The position numbers and the translations under genes were made by a program. Positions 52,715 to 62,030 of a DNA stretch of 64,000 bases are shown piece after piece (within the stretch, counting starts at the first letter, position 1; the number at the start of each line of letters is the position of its first letter). Under the pieces are notes generated by a model, which did not search any database, was not told the DNA's origin, and was given only the letters and a program-made list of their open reading frames with translations. Origin of the DNA: DAINPP01 sp036743375 (GTDB lineage Bacteria; Thermotogota; Thermotogae; MWEM01); the NCBI GenBank assembly GCA_036743375.1, contig DAINPP010000002.1:62001-126000 (forward strand). The letters run 5' to 3'.

Positions 52715-54589
52715 CTATTCCGTTTCTACAAAATCCTCTTCAAACTGACTCTTGTAAAGATCCGCATAGAATCCGCCCTTCTCGAGGAGTTCTTCGTGAT
52801 TTCCCTGTTCGACGATGTCCCCTTCATTCATGACGAGGATGAGATCGGCATCTCTGATCGTGGAAAGTCTGTGTGCGATGACGAAACTGGTTCGATTCTT
52901 CATGAGGTTGTTCATGGCTCGCTGAATTTGAACTTCCGTTCTCGTATCAACGGAACTCGTCGCTTCATCGAGGATGAGTACCTTCGGATCCGCCAGAATG
53001 GCCCTGGCAATGGTTACAAGCTGTTTCTGACCCTGTGAGATATTCGTCTGCTCCTCGTTGAGAACGAGATTGTATCCATCCGGTAGCGCATGAACAAATG
53101 AGTCAACATGGGCGGCCCTGGCAGCCGCAAGAACTTCCTCATCCGTCGCATTGAGTCGGCCGTATTTGATGTTATCCCAGATGCTGCCGTTATAAAGCCA
53201 GGTATCCTGAAGTACCATGCCAAAGTTTTCCCTCAGGTCATATCTTGTGAAATCTTTGATATCATGTCCGTCAAGCAGGATCTGACCGGAATTGACATCG
53301 TAGAATCTCATCAACAGTTTAACAATCGTCGTTTTACCGGCACCGGTCGGCCCAACGATGGCGATGTTGTGGCCTTTTTCCACTTCACAGGAGAAATTCT
53401 TGATGATGATCTTTTCAGGATCATAGCCGAATCGAACGTTTTTGAATTCGACATGACCTTCATGCTGAACCCCCTTGATCGGATTCGTGACTTCTGCGAT
53501 TTCCTCATCTTCCTCGAGGAATTCAAAGACCCTTTCAGCCGCCGCAGCCGTCTGCTGGAAGACATTCATGATATTTGCTATCTGTGCGATAGGCTGTGTG
53601 AACGATCTGACATACTGTATGAAGGCCTGAATGTCTCCAACCGTGATCATACTTCTGACGGCAAACCAGCCGCCCATGATCGTGATCAGCACGTAGCCGA
53701 GGTTTCCGACAAACATCATGATCGGGTGCATCATACCCGAAAGGAACTGGGATTTCCAGGCAGAATCGTAGAGTTCATCGTTGAATTTGTCAAAGGTTCT
53801 GATGCTGTCTTCTTCCCCGTTGAATGCCTTCACGACGATATGTCCGCCATACATCTCCTCCACATGTCCGTTGACCTTCCCGAGATAACTCTGCTGTTTC
53901 TTGAAGTATTTCTGCGAGGCCTTTACCACAACGGCAATCAATCCCGTAGAAACCGGCAGGATGAGCAGGGCGATCAATGTAAGTTGCCAGCTGATGGAGA
54001 ACATCATGATCATGACACCCACAACGGTGGTAATCGATGTGATGATCTGTGTGAGACTCTGATTGAGTGTTCGGCTGATGGTGTCGACATCATTGGTGAC
54101 TCTTGACAGCACATCGCCCTGAGAGGTCTTATCAAAATATTTTAAAGGAAGTCTGTTGATCTTCTCAGAGATCTCCCTTCTGAATTTATAGGTGATCTTT
54201 GCCGAAACACCTGACATGATCCAACCCTGAATATAGGTGAACAGAGCACTTAATACGTATAAACCGAGCAGAAACATCATAGTCTTTGCGATTGATTCAA
54301 AGTTAATACCTTCACCGGTTCCCCTGACCTTATTCATGATTCCTTCAAAGACTTCCGTGGTAACATTTCCGAGTATCTTTGGGCCGATGATGGAAAAAAC
54401 AGCCCCAGCTGCGGCAAACAGGAAGACTATCAGAATGAGTACCTGATATTTTTTCATGTACTGTACCAGTTTTTTTACCGTTCCAGTAAAATTCTTGGCC
54501 TTTTCTCCACCATGCATCACTCCGGGACCGCCCATGGGACCGCCGTGGTTCTGTTGCATTTTTCTATCCTTGTTGTTATTTTCACTCAT
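52715..54589 (-). CDS. ABC exporter half-transporter, catalytic-site subunit
   Basis: This is a 624-residue ABC half-transporter with a six-helix type IV exporter membrane domain followed by an ATPase domain. Walker A is GPTGAGKTT, Walker B VLILDEATSSVD with the normal catalytic Glu, and the signature is the non-canonical NISQGQKQ. The N-terminus has a Gly/His/Met-rich stretch (HGGPMGGPGVMHGG). It would dimerise with the adjacent subunit as in TM287/288 or BmrCD multidrug exporters. ATG at 54589 has AGGAGG upstream and overlaps the partner gene's stop by four bases. Confidence 0.92.
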   Translation of the reverse strand: MSENNNKDRKMQQNHGGPMGGPGVMHGGEKAKNFTGTVKKLVQYMKKYQVLILIVFLFAAAGAVFSIIGPKILGNVTTEVFEGIMNKVRGTGEGINFESIAKTMMFLLGLYVLSALFTYIQGWIMSGVSAKITYKFRREISEKINRLPLKYFDKTSQGDVLSRVTNDVDTISRTLNQSLTQIITSITTVVGVMIMMFSISWQLTLIALLILPVSTGLIAVVVKASQKYFKKQQSYLGKVNGHVEEMYGGHIVVKAFNGEEDSIRTFDKFNDELYDSAWKSQFLSGMMHPIMMFVGNLGYVLITIMGGWFAVRSMITVGDIQAFIQYVRSFTQPIAQIANIMNVFQQTAAAAERVFEFLEEDEEIAEVTNPIKGVQHEGHVEFKNVRFGYDPEKIIIKNFSCEVEKGHNIAIVGPTGAGKTTIVKLLMRFYDVNSGQILLDGHDIKDFTRYDLRENFGMVLQDTWLYNGSIWDNIKYGRLNATDEEVLAAARAAHVDSFVHALPDGYNLVLNEEQTNISQGQKQLVTIARAILADPKVLILDEATSSVDTRTEVQIQRAMNNLMKNRTSFVIAHRLSTIRDADLILVMNEGDIVEQGNHEELLEKGGFYADLYKSQFEEDFVETE

Positions 54590-56811
54590 GCCAGTTCCTC
54601 CTCTGAAAGCTGTGACAGAGCAATTTCCTTGTACGTCTGACAACTCTTCATCAGCTCATTGTGTTTGCCAGTACCGACAATATTTCCCTCATCAAGAACG
54701 AGTATCTGATCGGCGTTCTTTATCGTTGCAATCCTCTGACCGACAATGATCATCGTGCTGTCGCCGGTTTCCTTTTTCAGTTTTCTTCGGAGTGCGGCAT
54801 CTGTTTTGAAATCAAGTGCTGAAAAACTGTCATCGAACAGATAAATCTGAGGCTTTTTCAGCAGGGCTCTCGCGATGGACAGTCGCTGTTTCTGTCCACC
54901 GGATACGTTCGTTCCACCCTGTGATATGGCCGACTCGTATCCTTCATCCTTCGAATCTATGAATTCAACGGCCTGTGCGATTTCCGCAGCCTTTTCCATC
55001 TCCGCCTGTGTGGCATTTTCATCCGCATATTTCAGATTCGATTCGATTGTCCCGCTGAAAAGTATCCCCTTTTGTGGTACATACCCTATTCGATCTCTCA
55101 GATCATGCTGATTGACATCACGGATATCGATATCGTCTATGAGAATCTGTCCGCCACACACATCGTAAAATCTGGGGATCATATTTAACAAGGTGGATTT
55201 TCCCGAGCCGGTCGAACCGATAATGGCCGTTGTCTGCCCTGGCATTGCCGTAAAGTTGATCTTGTTGAGGATATTTTCCTCAGCTCCCGGAAATTTGTAA
55301 CAGACGTCTTTAAATTCAATCTTTCCCTTGAAGGTCTTCGGAAATACCTTGGGATTCTCAGGATCTTTGATCTGTGGTTTAACTTTTAGTATCTCGGAGA
55401 CACGCACACCGGAGACCGAGGCCCTCGGAATCATGATGAACATCATCGTCAGCATGATAAAGGAGAAGATGATCTGCATCGCATACTGGATATAAGCCAT
55501 CATATCTCCAACCTGCATACCGGATGACTCTATCTGATGGGCACCCACCCAGACGATCAGCAGCATGACACCGTTCATGACAAACATGATGACGGGCATC
55601 ATCGAGACCATGACACGGTTGACAAAGAGGTTAGTGTTTGTAACATCCTTGTTTGCGCCTTCAAACCGTTCCTCTTCAAATTCCTGAGTGTTAAAGGCTC
55701 TGACAACCATCAGACCGGAAAGGTTCTCCCTTGTGACCAGATTCAAACGATCGATCAGCTTCTGAATCTTCTTGAATTTAGGCAGGGCAATCGTAAAGAC
55801 TATTCCGACGAGACCGAGAATGACGATAACGGCGAGCGCGATGATCCAGGACATGGATACGCTCTTTTCAAGTGCCTTGATTACACCACCAACACCTATT
55901 ATTGGTGCATAGAACACCATTCGGATGATCATGACGACGACAAGCTGTATCTGAGTAATATCGTTGGTGGTTCGTGTGATGAGTGAGGCCGTTGAGAACT
56001 GGGCAAACTCCGTATTTGAAAAGTTTTCCACCTTTCTGAAGACATCTCTTCTCAGCGTTCTGGCCGAGGCGGCGGCTATCTTTGAGGCGATAAAGGCGAC
56101 GAGAACCGTACAAAGTGTACTTAGAAGCGTTACAAGGACCATACGGAATCCTGCCCAGAGTATATAATCACTCTGCATTTTTGAGGTATCCATTCCAAGT
56201 TCGACATATTCCTCTTTGATGGCAAGGGTAGCCGCCTGATTAACCGTACTTTCACCCATCACTTCTACCATTGCATCAATCTGGCCGAGCATCTCAAGCC
56301 GCTGGGCCTCAGGGATGAACTGCATCAACTTGAAGATATCAGTCCCTTCGGGTATGGTAATCCCATTCGGCATGGAAAAATTTTCATTTCCCTCGGCTCC
56401 GCCGTTCTTGATCCCGGAATACGCCATCAAGGCCTTGCCAAGAGTCAGTCTGATGTCCGCCTTATCCGTAATCTCCCCTGATTTGAGAACATAAACCGCC
56501 TGATCTTCAAGTGCGGGGTATCGTTTCAGATTTTCCTCATAGGATGCGGAATTTTCATCCACAAGGGTATAGAGACTTAAGATCTTTTCCTTATCTTCGC
56601 GGCTCATAAACAATGAGACCTTGTCAAATGTTTCCCGGCTGATCGCCTCAGGGATCGCCTCTTCGATTCCACCCTGCTGAATACCCACATTTACAATATC
56701 CGACATATAATCGGGCAGGGCCAGTTCACTCATAGCCTGAACAAAGAGCAAGGCAATCGCAACAACGATGAAGACCGTATACGGCTTTAAGTATCTTATC
56801 AGTTTAAACAT
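54586..56811 (-). CDS. ABC exporter half-transporter with degenerate ATP site
   Basis: This is a 741-residue ABC half-transporter. Walker A is GSTGSGKSTLL and the signature NVSGGQKQRLSIARALL is canonical. Walker B, however, ends LFDDSFSALD: Asp661 replaces the catalytic Glu (codon at 54829-54831), the degenerate-site hallmark of heterodimeric exporters. An insertion of about 160 residues lies between transmembrane helices 1 and 2, probably outside the membrane. The gene overlaps the marR gene by 13 bases and its partner by four, so all three are one operon. Confidence 0.92.
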   Translation of the reverse strand: MFKLIRYLKPYTVFIVVAIALLFVQAMSELALPDYMSDIVNVGIQQGGIEEAIPEAISRETFDKVSLFMSREDKEKILSLYTLVDENSASYEENLKRYPALEDQAVYVLKSGEITDKADIRLTLGKALMAYSGIKNGGAEGNENFSMPNGITIPEGTDIFKLMQFIPEAQRLEMLGQIDAMVEVMGESTVNQAATLAIKEEYVELGMDTSKMQSDYILWAGFRMVLVTLLSTLCTVLVAFIASKIAAASARTLRRDVFRKVENFSNTEFAQFSTASLITRTTNDITQIQLVVVMIIRMVFYAPIIGVGGVIKALEKSVSMSWIIALAVIVILGLVGIVFTIALPKFKKIQKLIDRLNLVTRENLSGLMVVRAFNTQEFEEERFEGANKDVTNTNLFVNRVMVSMMPVIMFVMNGVMLLIVWVGAHQIESSGMQVGDMMAYIQYAMQIIFSFIMLTMMFIMIPRASVSGVRVSEILKVKPQIKDPENPKVFPKTFKGKIEFKDVCYKFPGAEENILNKINFTAMPGQTTAIIGSTGSGKSTLLNMIPRFYDVCGGQILIDDIDIRDVNQHDLRDRIGYVPQKGILFSGTIESNLKYADENATQAEMEKAAEIAQAVEFIDSKDEGYESAISQGGTNVSGGQKQRLSIARALLKKPQIYLFDDSFSALDFKTDAALRRKLKKETGDSTMIIVGQRIATIKNADQILVLDEGNIVGTGKHNELMKSCQTYKEIALSQLSEEELA

Positions 56812-57272
56812 TCTTTTTCTCCTTCTTTTTCATATTTTTGTGCCTCTTCCAATATTGCCTTCAATTTTTTTAGTGCCGTTAAAATAAAATCAATATCTTT
56901 TTCAGTTCCGATGGTCATTACACTTTCCATCTTTTTTTTGAGAAGGTCAAAGTGCAGCTTGAAATCCCTGCGATGTTCCTCGGTGAGACTTATCATCACA
57001 ATCCGTCTGTCCTCTTCACTTCTCTTTCTCTCAACAACCCCTTTTTTCACGAGCCTTTCGATGATTCCCGAAACGGTACTGTTGGATAAGTCAAGTCTTT
57101 TACTGATATCACTGACTTTCATATCTCCATAATGCGCAAGGGTTCTTACGACAAGACCCTGTGATTCGGTGAAGTCTATGGTTCTCATCTCTTTTTCCAT
57201 ACTCTGTCTAAATAAATGCATGATCTTTTTTGTCAATGCAATTATTTCCAGAGCCTTTTCGTTTTTATCCAA
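56799..57272 (-). CDS. MarR-family repressor
   Basis: This is a 157-residue winged-helix regulator of the MarR/SlyA family. MKVSDISKRLDLSNSTVSGI is the recognition helix region and GVVERKRSEEDRRIVMISLTEE the wing with the conserved DRR. It most likely represses the downstream ABC exporter until a drug-like ligand binds. TTG at 57272 is favoured since GGGAGTG lies just upstream; GTG at 57281 would sit within that ribosome binding site. A consensus promoter and an overlapping dyad are found at 57362-57401. Confidence 0.88.
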   Translation of the reverse strand: MDKNEKALEIIALTKKIMHLFRQSMEKEMRTIDFTESQGLVVRTLAHYGDMKVSDISKRLDLSNSTVSGIIERLVKKGVVERKRSEEDRRIVMISLTEEHRRDFKLHFDLLKKKMESVMTIGTEKDIDFILTALKKLKAILEEAQKYEKEGEKECLN

Positions 57273-57361
57273 AACTATCACTCCCTATAAAAAGCGAACG
57301 GATACTAATAATTTCCCAACGAATATTCCCGACTAAAATAATTTCTGTCAGAATATTTAGA

Positions 57362-57401
57362 ATACAAAGCATATTGTATCAGAACTTTTTTTCTTTGTCA
57401 A
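57362..57401 (-). promoter_or_regulatory. MarR operon promoter with overlapping dyad
   Basis: On the minus strand TTGACA (57401-57396) and TACAAT (57378-57373) are 17 bases apart. The dyad ATACAA-n6-TTGTAT (57362-57379) covers the -10 hexamer, a good position for autorepression by MarR. Confidence 0.65.
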
Positions 57402-57530
57402 TACTTCCATCAAGATGTATCCGTTCAGTACAAAAAGCAGATTTACGGAAGATAAATTACCTTTATGAAGAAAGAAAATGAAATTTTCATGTATACTATT
57501 GAGAGACATTAATCGGGGAGGGAAGATAGC

Positions 57531-58400
57531 ATGATAGGGATAATAACGGATTCTGCAAGTGATACACCAGTAGAGTTGATAAGGAATGAAGGAATAGAAG
57601 TCGTACCTCTTAAGATTTTTCTTGGGGATAAAGAATATAAAGATGCAGTGGAAGCAACGGAGGAAATGTGTCTTGACTATATGAAAACGGATTTTGCAAA
57701 GACGAGCGGGACGCCTTATCCTTTTGTCAGAGAGGGATTCGAAAGACTGATTGCAAAAGGGATCAGGGAGATTATCGCCATCAACGTTTCAAACAACATC
57801 AGCAACGGACACAGTGTGTTTAAGGTAGTTGCCGAGGAGCTGAAAAAAGTCTACGAAGATCTGAAAGTGGAGATCGTGGACACACTCAGTATTTCCATCG
57901 GATCGGGATTGCTGGTATGCAAGGCGGCTGAACTGAGAGCGGAGGGCTACACACTGGAAAAGATGGCAAATGTACTGCGAGCCTATGTCCCACAGGATCT
58001 CGATGTGTACTATGTGGTTCCGACACTGAAATACCTGAAGGCCGGGGGAAGAATCGGAAAGGTCAGTGGAACCATCGGCGAAGTACTTAATCTGAAACCG
58101 ATCGTCATGGTCGGAAATGATGGAATTTATCATACGGCCGGGAAGGCAAGAGGGATTAAAAAAACCGTTCAGAAGATGGAGGAGATCTTCCTGAAAGTCA
58201 CCGAAGGTCGTGAAATCGAACAAGCGGCAATATATACCAGTGGTCCCACTGCGGATACGGAAACACATGTGAGACATCTACGGGAATTGATGAAAAGTAA
58301 AGGAATCCGGACTATTCTCGAAGGCAAGATTGTCCCCTCCATGCTCGTGCATGTCGGACCGGGGTTGATCGGAATAGCCTTCCGAATGAAACCCGCTTAA
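57531..58400 (+). CDS. DegV family fatty-acid binding protein
   Basis: This is a 289-residue DegV/FakB-like protein. The opening MIGIITDSASDTPVELIRNEGIEVVPLKIFLGDKEY is the family N-terminus, GTPYPFVREGFE carries the fatty-acid phosphate region, and SISIGSGLLVCKAAEL and YLKAGGRIGKVSGTIGEVLNLKPIV are typical. Members bind fatty acids and can hand them to FakA for phosphorylation; no fakA is adjacent. GGGAGG precedes the ATG, and a terminator follows. Confidence 0.92.
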   Translation: MIGIITDSASDTPVELIRNEGIEVVPLKIFLGDKEYKDAVEATEEMCLDYMKTDFAKTSGTPYPFVREGFERLIAKGIREIIAINVSNNISNGHSVFKVVAEELKKVYEDLKVEIVDTLSISIGSGLLVCKAAELRAEGYTLEKMANVLRAYVPQDLDVYYVVPTLKYLKAGGRIGKVSGTIGEVLNLKPIVMVGNDGIYHTAGKARGIKKTVQKMEEIFLKVTEGREIEQAAIYTSGPTADTETHVRHLRELMKSKGIRTILEGKIVPSMLVHVGPGLIGIAFRMKPA

Positions 58401-58439
58401 TAATATCTACTGAAAGAAGTCTATAGAAGAACATCATGA

Positions 58440-58465
58440 AACCATCTCTCTGAGATGGTTTTTTT
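58440..58465 (+). terminator. Intrinsic terminator of degV gene
   Basis: Nine-bp stem AACCATCTC (58440-58448) and GAGATGGTT (58452-58460), then TTTTT. Confidence 0.9.
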
Positions 58466-58544
58466 ATATCTGGGACAAGAAATTTAACAGAAAGATAAAA
58501 ATGCAAATTCTCCAGTATTTTTCAGAAAAAAGATGAATATGTCA

Positions 58545-58562
58545 GATGAAAACGATTCCATC
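58545..58562. promoter_or_regulatory. Possible LacI-type operator
   Basis: An 18-bp imperfect palindrome (GATGAAAACGATTCCATC, seven of nine pairs) has the central CG typical of LacI-family operators. It lies 15 bases upstream of a candidate promoter (TTGTCA 58577-58582, 17-base spacer, TACTAT 58600-58605) for the GH65-LacI operon. Confidence 0.35.
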
Positions 58563-58669
58563 GGTGATAATCCCGTTTGTCAACTTTCAAGGAAGATGTT
58601 ACTATACAAATGAATGAAATAGTTTTCATAAGTATAATTACTATAAATAAAGACTTAGAGGGGTTTTTG

Positions 58670-60952
58670 ATGGAAAAATATATTATCAGGGAAGAATCGT
58701 TTAAATCGGAAAATCAGCCTTCAAAGGAGACGGTCTTTGCACTTGCAAACGGCTTTATGGGGATTCGCGGATCGTTAGAAATGAATCCGGAGGCCACCCC
58801 CGGAACGTATATTTCCGGATGTTTTGATAGATCGGGATTATCGGTGACAGAACTGGTCAACCTTCCGAATCCGCTGTCTTACAAATTATTCATCATGAAT
58901 AAAGAGGGACTGGAGGAATTATTGATCACGGAGGAAAATTGTGAGTGTTTTGAGGAATTTATCGATCTTGAGAACAGGACCTTCAATTATTCCTACACCA
59001 TTAAGAGTCAAAAAGGATTTGTATTCAGGATAAAATCCCAGAGGTTCATCAGCTGGGTAAACAGAAATCGATGGGCTTCAACGGTGGAGATCACCTCCGA
59101 TGATTTTGAAGGCTACCTGTTTTTTGAGAACCGTATCGAGGCGGCCGTTTACAACAATCAGTCGGTTCCGTTTGAGAAAATGAACCATTTCAGCGCCTTT
59201 GAACCGCTCAACTTTGGCGATTCCATAGGGCTGATTTCTACCTTGCGGGATACCGGAAGGAAGATTATCACGCTGAAATCTCTCGTGAAGGGGACGCTTG
59301 ACTGCGAAAGGATCAGATACAGGATGGATGTGAGAAATCCCGTCGAACTGTTCAAGTTTGCTTTTAAGAAGGGTGAAATCTGTAGATTTGATCTGTGTGG
59401 TGTCGTTTACTATCAGAGAGAATCGGAAGATATCCGCTTTGAAGCGGAGGAATCACTTAAGGATTTTGTCAAAGAGGGGTACGATTTTGAACTGACACAG
59501 CATTCCTACATTGTTGGAGAGAATCTGAAAATGACCGCTATAGACATCGAAGGGGATGCTGAAGTTCAGCGGGCGCTGAACTGGAGTGTTTCGCAGTTAA
59601 ATTCCGCCGCCTTCCTGATAGACAGCCTTTCTTCAATCGGTGCCAAGGGGCTTCATGGGGAAGGCTACAAAGGGCATGCCTTCTGGGATACTGAAATATT
59701 CATGTTGCCTTTTTTCATCTATACCAATCCGGATATTGCCAAAAGGCTTCTCATGTATAGATATAACACGCTTGAGGGTGCGAGGAAAAATGCCCTGCTG
59801 AGTGGTTATAAAGGGGCGAGATTCCCGTGGGAATCTGCCGAAGAGGGAAGGGAATCAACACCGAAATGGGGCGTTGACTACAACGGAAACAAGGTGAGAA
59901 TCTGGACGGGAGATATCGAATATCATATCAGTTCGGATATAGCCCTTTCTATCTATCATTATTACAGGGCCACCCTTGACAGGGAATTTGTTGTGGATTT
60001 CGGTGCGGAAATCGTACTGGAAACGGGTGTGTTCTGGGAAAGCAGACTGGAATACAATGAGGAACACGACCGCTATGAGATCAACGCGGTTATCGGGCCG
60101 GATGAATTCCATGAACATGTGAACAACAATGTCTACACGAATTATCTCGCAAAATGGAACCTTGGCTATGCCGCCTCCGTCTTTGAGTGGCTGAAAAAAG
60201 AGGATGAACGAAAATTTGACGATCTGACCGGAAAGTTGAAGATCAATGAAAAAACTATCTGTAAATGGCGGAACATTGCCCGGAAGATCTATATTCCAAG
60301 AGACAATCATAGCCGGATTATCGAACAATTTGAAGGCTATTTCAACCTGAAGGACTACACGATCACCGAACATGATAAAAATGGACTGCCGCTTTGGCCC
60401 GAAGGTCTGGATCTCAATACCCTGAACGAGACGACGCTGATCAAACAGCCGGATCTGCTCATGCTCATGTATCTGATGCCGGAACAGTTTGAATTTGATG
60501 AGATAAAGGAAAACTACGACTTTTATGAACAGAGAACCATGCACAAATCATCACTGAGCCCCTGTATCCACTCGCTTTTGAGCATTTCTGTCCATGAGTA
60601 CGAATACGCCTATGACTATTTTAAAAAGACACTCTTCACCGATCTTTCAGATAATCAGGGAAATACCGCGCTCGGGATTCATGCCGCTTCCACAGGTGGA
60701 GCCTGGCTTGCCGCCGTCATGGGATTCGGGAGATTCTTCATCGATTCCGAGGACATCGTAAACTTCGATCCATGGCTTCCGGCCCATTGGGATTCACTGG
60801 CCTATTCTATCATCTGGCGCGGGAACAAACTGACTATAAAGATCACACAAGATAAATTTACCTTAAGGTCTGAAGGGGATATTACCTTTAAACTCAGGGG
60901 AACTCTCTTCAGCGTCGAAAAGGGAACTGAGAAAGAATGTGATCTGAACTGA
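58670..60952 (+). CDS. GH65 disaccharide phosphorylase
   Basis: This is a 760-residue cytoplasmic enzyme of glycoside hydrolase family 65. It splits an alpha-disaccharide such as kojibiose, nigerose, trehalose or maltose with phosphate to give beta-glucose-1-phosphate and a free sugar. The catalytic acid is Glu479 in VIGPDEFHEHVNNN. GAKGLHGEGYKGHAFWDTEI and GARFPWESAEEG are phosphate/sugar-site motifs of the family. ATG at 58670 follows GAGGGG; an earlier frame from 58577 lacks a ribosome binding site. A beta-phosphoglucomutase gene is not found nearby. The downstream LacI regulator, binding protein and permease complete the locus. Confidence 0.92.
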   Translation: MEKYIIREESFKSENQPSKETVFALANGFMGIRGSLEMNPEATPGTYISGCFDRSGLSVTELVNLPNPLSYKLFIMNKEGLEELLITEENCECFEEFIDLENRTFNYSYTIKSQKGFVFRIKSQRFISWVNRNRWASTVEITSDDFEGYLFFENRIEAAVYNNQSVPFEKMNHFSAFEPLNFGDSIGLISTLRDTGRKIITLKSLVKGTLDCERIRYRMDVRNPVELFKFAFKKGEICRFDLCGVVYYQRESEDIRFEAEESLKDFVKEGYDFELTQHSYIVGENLKMTAIDIEGDAEVQRALNWSVSQLNSAAFLIDSLSSIGAKGLHGEGYKGHAFWDTEIFMLPFFIYTNPDIAKRLLMYRYNTLEGARKNALLSGYKGARFPWESAEEGRESTPKWGVDYNGNKVRIWTGDIEYHISSDIALSIYHYYRATLDREFVVDFGAEIVLETGVFWESRLEYNEEHDRYEINAVIGPDEFHEHVNNNVYTNYLAKWNLGYAASVFEWLKKEDERKFDDLTGKLKINEKTICKWRNIARKIYIPRDNHSRIIEQFEGYFNLKDYTITEHDKNGLPLWPEGLDLNTLNETTLIKQPDLLMLMYLMPEQFEFDEIKENYDFYEQRTMHKSSLSPCIHSLLSISVHEYEYAYDYFKKTLFTDLSDNQGNTALGIHAASTGGAWLAAVMGFGRFFIDSEDIVNFDPWLPAHWDSLAYSIIWRGNKLTIKITQDKFTLRSEGDITFKLRGTLFSVEKGTEKECDLN

Positions 60953-61977
60953 AAACAAATATCAGGGAAATCGCAAAGCAGGCGGGGATGTCAACAACTA
61001 CCATATCAAGGTATTTCAATCACCCGGAAAAGCTCTCGGACAAGACGAGAGAGAAGATCAAAAAGATCATCACAAAATACGGATTCTTCCCGAATGAACT
61101 CGCCAGGGGACTCAGGAGCAAGAGGAAGAACCTCGTGGCCGTCATCCTCGAAAAGGACCGTGAGACTTTCCTGGCCTTTCCATATTTTTCTATCTTTTCC
61201 GCCAGTCTTCTGAACGTTCTCTCCCGTGAAAAAATTTACATGATCACCACATTTGAGGAGTCGGAGAAAAAACCGCATATCACCTATCGCGGCTTTGTTC
61301 AGAAGAATCTTGTAGACGGCTTTATCGTAATGGGAATGAGGGAGGATGACAAACGGATCAAATTTCTACTCGAACACAATGAGCATTTCGTGACAATAGG
61401 CAGAAACCGGAAGGCAAAAAATTATACCTATGTAGATTGCGATAACGTACAGGGCGGATTTCTTGCGACAAATCATTTGATCGGCCTTGGCTGTAAAAGG
61501 ATCCTGATGCTTGGCGGATACAGGGATAATTACGATATGCAGATGCGGCTTGACGGGTATAAGAACGCACTCGAAGGGGCTTCGATTCCATACGATGAGG
61601 AATTGGTGCTTGCGGGGGATTTTACGAGTCTCGTCCTCGAACATCCGGATCAGCAGTTCGCCTCTTACGATGTGCTGAAAAATGTCATTCTGGAGAAGAA
61701 AGTCGATGCGGTGTTCTGCACATCGGATGTTTCAGCGATAGGCATACTTAAATTACTGAAATATCAGAAGATAGACATACCGGTGGTGGGGTTTGATGAC
61801 ATACCACTTGCCATGATGTATGATCCAACCATCACGACCATCAGACAACCTATCAAACAGATTGCGGAAAAGGCAGGAGAAAAACTGATCGAAAAGATCA
61901 ACGGCAACGGGGTTCAATCGGAGGAATTACCGGTTGAATTGATTATCAGGGAGTCTACGGCAAAGTTTATGAAATAG
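60949..61977 (+). CDS. LacI-family regulator with apparent CTG start
   Basis: This is a 342-residue LacI/GalR regulator. Starting at ATG 60988 would delete the first helix of the DNA-binding domain, yet the frame upstream reads KTNIREIAKQAGMSTTTISR, exactly the missing helix. The codon at the expected first position is CTG at 60949, which overlaps the GH65 stop in CTGA. The rest is standard: hinge near residue 60, and a periplasmic-binding-like domain (VDGFIVMGM, GCKRILMLGGY, VVGFDDIPLAMMYDPTITTI). It probably represses this GH65-transporter locus. CTG initiation is inferred from protein alignment logic; the earlier TCT and GAA codons cannot start, and a stop lies at 60940. Confidence 0.88.
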   Translation: MKTNIREIAKQAGMSTTTISRYFNHPEKLSDKTREKIKKIITKYGFFPNELARGLRSKRKNLVAVILEKDRETFLAFPYFSIFSASLLNVLSREKIYMITTFEESEKKPHITYRGFVQKNLVDGFIVMGMREDDKRIKFLLEHNEHFVTIGRNRKAKNYTYVDCDNVQGGFLATNHLIGLGCKRILMLGGYRDNYDMQMRLDGYKNALEGASIPYDEELVLAGDFTSLVLEHPDQQFASYDVLKNVILEKKVDAVFCTSDVSAIGILKLLKYQKIDIPVVGFDDIPLAMMYDPTITTIRQPIKQIAEKAGEKLIEKINGNGVQSEELPVELIIRESTAKFMK

Positions 61978-62030
61978 ATCGTTAATCTATCAAGGGTCTT
62001 TGTTCAGGCCCGGAAAGGGAGGAGTCATTT

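Noticed and set aside
53108..54106. 332-codon plus-strand open frame
   Set aside because: It is antisense to the well-supported ABC exporter gene; its sequence is rich in His, Asp and Arg, as expected from a reverse-complement shadow, and it has no ribosome binding site.
58577..58669. Earlier start for the GH65 enzyme
   Set aside because: It has no ribosome binding site, and the family N-terminus begins at the ATG at 58670 after GAGGGG.
59855..60544. 229-codon minus-strand open frame
   Set aside because: It is antisense to the catalytic region of the GH65 gene.
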